DNA of 8,772 bases from NCBI GenBank assembly GCA_948857205.1, contig CAQPRV010000127.1, positions 1-8,772 on the forward strand, in the 5' to 3' direction. Shown piece after piece: positions 6,091 to 8,772 of the stretch. Each line of letters starts with the position of its first letter. Positions within the stretch are counted from its first letter, which is position 1. Under the pieces are notes generated by a model. That model worked only from the letters and a program-made list of their open reading frames with translations, had not been told where the DNA came from and did not search any database. A program made the translations under genes and the position numbers. The DNA comes from an uncultured Clostridia bacterium (GTDB lineage Bacteria; Bacillota; Clostridia; TANB77; CAG-508).

Positions 6091-6354
6091 ATGAAAAAGA
6101 ATAGAGGATTATTAGGATTATTATGGTGTGTATCAACAGCTATTTTGGTTCCAACCTTAGCACTTGGGATTTTAATAGGTAGCGATATTGCAAGTAAGAA
6201 AGTGGTTAATGATTTTAACACTGCAATAGAAACAACTTTTGAAAATGCAATTAATGGGAGTAGTGTACCTAACAGTGTTAAAGGAACTGGAAATCAAGAT
6301 TCAACACAAGCTATTTTAAACGATTACAAAGCTTATTTGGAAAGTCAAAAATAA
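6091..6354 (+). CDS. Small single-pass membrane or secreted protein, unknown function
   Basis: An 87-residue protein. ATG 6091 is chosen because GGAGG (6077-6081) lies 9 nt upstream; an in-frame TTG at 6070 would begin ahead of that site. The N-terminus is basic (MKKNR) and followed by a hydrophobic stretch at about residues 7-30 (LLGLLWCVSTAILVPTLALG), which would serve as a signal anchor or uncleaved signal sequence. The remaining 55 residues are polar, rich in N, S and T, and contain no cysteine. I do not recognise a family. It is the first of a run of small genes and is preceded by a leader repeat shared with the gene at 6588, suggesting common control. Small proteins like this are frequent in conjugative elements and prophages. 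Confidence 0.65.
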   Translation: MKKNRGLLGLLWCVSTAILVPTLALGILIGSDIASKKVVNDFNTAIETTFENAINGSSVPNSVKGTGNQDSTQAILNDYKAYLESQK

Positions 6355-6422
6355 TGAGTAAAGGTAGGCTGGGAGTGAGTAGCAAGGAAGTAATAGGCAA
6401 GAAATAAGTAAAAATAAGCAGA

Positions 6423-6500
6423 ATGACTAAACCTAACTTCTACGCTGCTTTCATCCTAAAAGATAAGGGAAGCTATATAAAATATGAGCAAAGTGTTTAG
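6423..6500 (+). CDS. Possible 25-codon leader peptide or small protein
   Basis: Starts at ATG 6423 and reads MTKPNFYAAFILKDKGSYIK followed by YEQSV, with the stop TAG at 6498-6500. The residue pattern looks protein-like, but no good ribosome binding site precedes the ATG. Its stop codon lies inside the left arm of the hairpin at 6497-6524. A translated leader controlling the downstream structure is possible; a gene remnant is equally plausible. Confidence 0.25.
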   Translation: MTKPNFYAAFILKDKGSYIKYEQSV

Positions 6501-6524
6501 AAGTTTCATAAACTCAACTTCTAA
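6497..6524 (+). promoter_or_regulatory. Hairpin with alternative pairing partners upstream of the gene at 6588
   Basis: TTAGAAGTT (6497-6505) pairs perfectly with AACTTCTAA (6516-6524); AGTG (6492-6495) and CACT (6527-6530) can extend the stem. An identical AACTTCTA at 6435-6442 and a shorter AACTTC at 6538-6543 could compete for the same left arm. There is no T tract, so it is not a simple terminator. Confidence 0.45.
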
Positions 6525-6540
6525 GGCACTAAAGTGTAAC

Positions 6541-6577
6541 TTCCAGGAAATTGAAGGGTGATATCCATAGAGAGGTA
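6541..6577 (+). repeat. 37-nt leader repeat, copy 2
   Basis: Differs from copy 1 (6000-6036) at four positions. It ends 10 nt before ATG 6588, so here its 3' end takes the place of the ribosome binding region (AGAGG 6571-6575, AGGA 6577-6580). Confidence 0.7.
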
Positions 6578-6587
6578 GGAATGTAAA

Positions 6588-6767
6588 ATGAAGAGTTATG
6601 TAAAATTCACTTTAATAGATGAAGTAAAGAAAAATGTTATAAAAGCTGAGATGTTAGCAAATGAATTTGTAAATATGATTTATGGATTGCAGTTAGAGCA
6701 TGATTTATATGTTGATAGAAATGAGAAGACAGGAAACTATGAAGTAATTGTTTTAGGAAATATTTAA
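6588..6767 (+). CDS. Small soluble protein of unknown function
   Basis: A 59-residue protein beginning MKSYVKFTLIDEVKKNVIKA and ending GNYEVIVLGNI. ATG 6588 has AGGA (6577-6580) 7 nt upstream, within the end of the leader repeat. No signal peptide, membrane segment or recognised motif is visible. The pattern of a beta strand, a helix (about 17-36) and a closing strand suggests a compact alpha/beta fold. The stop is 13 nt before the next gene's start, so the two are probably co-transcribed. Confidence 0.65.
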   Translation: MKSYVKFTLIDEVKKNVIKAEMLANEFVNMIYGLQLEHDLYVDRNEKTGNYEVIVLGNI

Positions 6768-6780
6768 GGGAGATGAGGGT

Positions 6781-7074
6781 ATGAGTATAACAGCTTTAGA
6801 GTTATTGAAAATATACAGTGTTGTGTTATTTGTGTACTTTTTAATCATATGTTTTCGTTTGAGGACGAGATACACTTCAAAGATTATAGCTTTATTTGTT
6901 AGTATTATTATATCAGTAGCTGGTAGTTTAGGAATGTATGGTTTAGGTTAGTTGTTTTTAGTAGGAATGAAATGGCTTCTGGCTCAGTTTGGGATAGTAA
7001 TAGGGAATGATATAGTTTATGTAATCATATGGATTGTTTTAAATTCATTAAGTGGAGTGAGATATTTACTATAA
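6781..7074 (+). pseudogene. Three-segment membrane protein, amber-interrupted copy of its downstream neighbour
   Basis: ATG 6781 follows AAGGGAGA (6766-6773). The frame encodes 56 residues (MSITALELLKIYSVVLFVYF onward) to TAG 6949-6951. It then continues in the same frame for 40 further codons (LFLVGMKWLLAQFGIVIGND onward) to TAA 7072-7074. Both parts align without gaps to the intact protein at 7099: TALE-x2-x-I-x-SVVLF at the start and G-x-K/G-W-x2-x-Q-x-G after the stop. The TAG aligns with a TAT tyrosine codon in the paralogue, so a single T-to-G change explains the interruption. Even the translation-start region (GGGAGA-T-GAGG) is duplicated. The gene is probably a recently inactivated tandem duplicate; a shortened 56-residue single- or two-pass product could still be made. 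Function unknown. Confidence 0.75.
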
Positions 7075-7098
7075 GAGAAAGAGAGGGAGAATGAGGTT

Positions 7099-7404
7099 AT
7101 GAATATAACAGCATTAGAGATAATAGGAATTTTTAGTGTAGTATTATTTGCAGTATGGTTTTTGATGTCAATTCAAATGAAAGATAATGTGAAGAATACA
7201 GTTCAGATGATAAGTTATGGTCTTATATTATCTTTAATATTATATTTTGCAGGTTATTTCTTCTTAATGGCAGTAGGATGGTTTATGACACAGATTGGGG
7301 TTTTTATATTTAATGATTTGATATATACAGCAGTTTATTTTGGTTTTATTTATATCTGGAAAGATAAACAAGGATTGGGTAGGAAGAAGCAGCTAAGGAG
7401 TTGA
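7099..7404 (+). CDS. Small multi-pass membrane protein, intact copy of a tandem pair
   Basis: A 101-residue protein starting at ATG 7099, with GGGAG (7085-7089) as ribosome binding site. Hydrophobic segments lie at about residues 5-24 (ALEIIGIFSVVLFAVWFLMS), 37-68 (probably two short spans or a hairpin) and 70-90. A basic C-terminal tail, KDKQGLGRKKQLRS, is predicted to be cytoplasmic by the positive-inside rule. No family is recognised. It is paralogous to the interrupted gene just upstream. Six bases separate it from the adenine methyltransferase gene, whose ribosome binding site overlaps its end, so they share a transcript. Small membrane proteins like this are common in conjugative elements and prophages. 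Confidence 0.75.
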   Translation: MNITALEIIGIFSVVLFAVWFLMSIQMKDNVKNTVQMISYGLILSLILYFAGYFFLMAVGWFMTQIGVFIFNDLIYTAVYFGFIYIWKDKQGLGRKKQLRS

Positions 7405-7410
7405 TTATGA

Positions 7411-7881
7411 ATGGATAAGGTGTTAATGAGTACAGGAAAAGATGATTGGGGAACTCCACAAGAGTTATATGATAGATTAAATAAAGAGTTTAACTTCACT
7501 CTGGATGCCTGTGCAAGTACATATAATTATAAGTGTGATAAGTATTATACAAAAGAGCAGGATGGTTTAAACAAGTCGTGGAAAGGTGAAACAGTATTTT
7601 GTAATCCTCCTTATAGCAGAGAGGGTGGACAAGCTAAATGGATAGAAAAATGCTATAAAGAAGCAAAGGAGCATGATATAACAGTCGTTGCTCTGCTTCC
7701 AGCAAGGACAGATACAAAAGTATTCCATAACTTTGTAATTGGTAAGGCAGAGATAAGGTTTATCAAGGGAAGAGTAAAGCTTGAGGATAAGAATAGAAAA
7801 GCGAAAGACGCTGCACCTTTTCCAAGTATGATAGCAGTTTATCATGGAAATCAGGATTCAGATAAAGTGATAAGCGTTTAA
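7411..7881 (+). CDS. Phage-type DNA N6-adenine methyltransferase (Dam family)
   Basis: A 156-residue protein. The opening DDWGTPQELYDRLNKEFNFT (11-30) with LDACA (31-35) is the signature of the phage Dam-type N6-adenine methyltransferases. NPPY (65-68) is the catalytic motif IV. LLPARTDTKVFH and IRFIKGRVK further on match the family's C-terminal half. Length fits the compact phage/mobile-element version, which lacks a large separate recognition domain, so the enzyme looks complete. It would transfer a methyl group from S-adenosylmethionine to adenine in a short DNA sequence. No restriction endonuclease gene is adjacent, so it is probably an orphan methylase that protects the element from host restriction. 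ATG 7411 follows AAGGAG (7395-7400); an ATG at 7407 in another frame stops after three codons. Confidence 0.9.
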   Translation: MDKVLMSTGKDDWGTPQELYDRLNKEFNFTLDACASTYNYKCDKYYTKEQDGLNKSWKGETVFCNPPYSREGGQAKWIEKCYKEAKEHDITVVALLPARTDTKVFHNFVIGKAEIRFIKGRVKLEDKNRKAKDAAPFPSMIAVYHGNQDSDKVISV

Positions 7882-7905
7882 GTTTGGAGATGGGAGAATA
7901 AGATA

Positions 7906-8028
7906 ATGGGTGATTTTTTAAATGAGTTTTATGGTTTCATACATCAGTGCAGAGAGATGAATATTCATAATATAGAAGTTCTGGAAGAAAGAAGTGGAGC
8001 CAGAAAAGATAAAAGAAAGGATGAATGA
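7906..8028 (+). CDS. Small hypothetical protein (40 residues)
   Basis: Starts at ATG 7906 after GGGAG (7892-7896, 9-nt spacer) and reads MGDFLNEFYGFIHQCREMNI, then a highly charged tail ending RKDKRKDE. It appears as one amphipathic helix with a charged C-terminus. Its TGA shares a base with the next start codon (8028), indicating translational coupling. No family recognised. The strong ribosome binding site and gene packing support it as real. Confidence 0.55.
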   Translation: MGDFLNEFYGFIHQCREMNIHNIEVLEERSGARKDKRKDE

Positions 8029-8192
8029 TGATGGGAAATAATGATAAAAATAAAAGGATTAAGATGGTTATTATTGGTGTATGTGTATTCTGGATTAGTA
8101 TGTTTTTAATTGGTTTATTTGCAGGTGTAAATGAGCGTTTAGAACAAAGTGTAAGACCAGCAATAAGGCATGAAAGAGTTGCAGAAAGTTAG
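8028..8192 (+). CDS. Small single-pass membrane protein (53-54 residues)
   Basis: Two adjacent ATGs (8028, 8031) can start it; AAAGG (8016-8020) lies at workable distance from both. The basic N-terminus GNNDKNKRIK precedes a hydrophobic span, MVIIGVCVFWISMFLIGLFA (about residues 12-31 from 8031). A polar tail ending RHERVAES follows. It is a predicted membrane anchor peptide of unknown role, coupled to the upstream 40-codon gene by the overlap of TGA and ATG. Confidence 0.6.
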   Translation: MMGNNDKNKRIKMVIIGVCVFWISMFLIGLFAGVNERLEQSVRPAIRHERVAES

Positions 8193-8331
8193 GAATAGTA
8201 ATTTCTAAAACACATCTAATTTAATCAAAAATTCAATCCAAAATAAATAGAAAAGCTTTTACGGAAGTCATGGATCTGTAAAAGAAATAATAAGAGAAAG
8301 GGAAAAACAAGAACTTCTGGAAGATAAATAA

Positions 8332-8360
8332 GCGTTGCAACGCCTTGTAAGTGTAAGGCG
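8332..8360 (+). promoter_or_regulatory. Palindrome and overlapping hairpin just before the C5-methyltransferase remnant
   Basis: GCGTTGCAACGC (8332-8343) is a perfect 12-bp palindrome. CGCCTT (8341-8346) pairs with AAGGCG (8355-8360), so the two structures share CGC and compete. The second hairpin covers the only ribosome-binding-like sequence (AAGG 8355-8358) before ATG 8363. An additional stem, CTTTTAC/GTAAAAG, spans 8256-8284. No gene is supported between 8193 and 8362. Confidence 0.45.
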
Positions 8361-8362
8361 AA

Positions 8363-8647
8363 ATGGATAAGGGGAATAAAGGTTTCAAAAAGATAGACAA
8401 GCTATCTTTTGATAAAAATTGGGAATTAGTTAATTTCTGTGAGTTTGATAAATATGCAGAGCAGAGCTATTGTTTAATACATGGAGTAGATAAGAGTTTA
8501 AACCTTGGTGATATTACTAAGGTAGATGAAACAGTGTTAAAAGACTTTAATTTAATGATTTGGGGTTTTCCATGCCAGTCGATTTCTATTTCAGGCAAGC
8601 AAGAAGGGTTTATTGATAAAAATGGAAATAAGACTAGTGCCTTGTAA
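8363..8647 (+). pseudogene. DNA cytosine-5 methyltransferase remnant (N-terminal third without motif I)
   Basis: A 94-codon frame. ELVNFCEFDKYAEQSYCLIH (about 21-40) matches the motif II region of phage-type C5 methylases, LGDITKVDE (48-56) is motif III, and GFPCQSIS (68-75) is motif IV with the catalytic cysteine at 71. Family members start with an F-x-G-I-G-G/A motif I that binds S-adenosylmethionine and run to 300 residues or more with motifs VI-X. Here motif I is absent: TAA 8354-8356 closes the frame upstream, and the protein begins where homologues would be just past motif I. It ends at KTSAL and TAA, where family members usually continue T-R-S-x-L into motif V and beyond. It cannot be an active methylase and is probably a deletion derivative. 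The ribosome binding site is weak. Confidence 0.75.
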
Positions 8648-8670
8648 AGTTTAAAAGTTTATCAAAATAT

Positions 8671-8702
8671 TTTCCAGGTGCTTGTACTGCAGCACCCGGA
8701 AA
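8671..8702 (-). terminator. Hairpin, probable minus-strand terminator
   Basis: TTTCC-A-GGTGCT (8671-8682) pairs with AGCACC-C-GGAAA (8691-8702), with one mismatched pair and an 8-nt loop. Read on the minus strand it starts 5 nt after a stop codon and is followed by TATTTTGAT, so it fits a terminator for a gene entering from the right. It could instead mark an element end. Confidence 0.45.
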
Positions 8703-8707
8703 TAAAT

Positions 8708-8772
8708 TCAATCATCGAATAAAGGTGTTGGATATAAGCGCTTTAGTTTTACTCTTGCATCTTTTGTCGTGA
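8708..8772 (-). CDS. Possible C-terminal end of a minus-strand gene (start beyond window)
   Basis: On the minus strand a frame open to the right edge encodes TTKDARVKLKRLYPTPLFDD and stops at TGA (8710-8708). The terminator-like hairpin right after the stop supports a real gene end. At 20 codons nothing can be said about its function. Gene direction would switch here from + to -. Confidence 0.35.
   Translation of the reverse strand, partial: TTKDARVKLKRLYPTPLFDD

Noticed and set aside
7567..7845. 92-codon open frame on the minus strand inside the adenine methyltransferase gene
   Set aside because: Shadow of a gene with clear family motifs; cysteine- and tyrosine-rich nonsense-like composition.
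8251..8331. 26-codon frame reading SFYGSHGSVKEIIREREKQE between stops
   Set aside because: It looks protein-like but has no start codon or ribosome binding site; at most a decayed fragment.

Overview
The window is AT-rich accessory DNA from a low-GC Gram-positive bacterium. Strong AGGAGG-type ribosome binding sites, TTGACA/TATAAT-type promoters, Rho-independent terminators and codon use suggest a gut Clostridia, probably Lachnospiraceae; this placement is inferred. All well-supported genes are on the + strand.

Layout. (1) 1-360: the 3' end of an IS66-family transposase, a stem-loop and the probable right end of the element. (2) 361-1308: a small acidic gene split by a run of ten A's (472-644), then about 660 bases without a credible gene. 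That stretch holds two terminator-like hairpins and a dense cluster of dyads, 9-bp tandem repeats and 21-bp iteron-like repeats, with no rep gene beside it. (3) 1309-5015: a two-gene operon of an 830-residue NACHT NTPase ending in pentapeptide repeats and a 402-residue AbiH-family protein. Its promoter lies in an unusual repeat/hairpin that runs into the ribosome binding site. (4) 5016-5967: a GC-richer structured spacer, then a small acidic antitoxin candidate and a PemK/MazF-like toxin, with a strong promoter and a strong terminator. (5) 5968-8192: closely packed small genes typical of a mobile element: membrane proteins, a phage-type adenine methyltransferase and short unknowns. This block includes two copies of a 37-nt leader sequence and a tandem membrane-protein duplication in which one copy carries a single amber codon. 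(6) 8193-8772: a remnant of a DNA cytosine-5 methyltransferase lacking motif I and everything after motif IV, then a possible minus-strand gene end with its terminator.

Working together. The centrepiece is the NACHT-AbiH pair. The NACHT protein has the architecture of a STAND sensor/switch but no recognisable enzymatic effector. The AbiH protein belongs to a phage abortive-infection family, and its motif order resembles that of SIR2-type NAD-binding enzymes. The simplest hypothesis is a two-component anti-phage system with the NACHT protein as sensor and AbiH as effector. The toxin-antitoxin module next to it may add addiction or a second abortive response. IS66 debris, the ori-like repeats, methyltransferases and broken genes indicate a recombining mobile or defence island.
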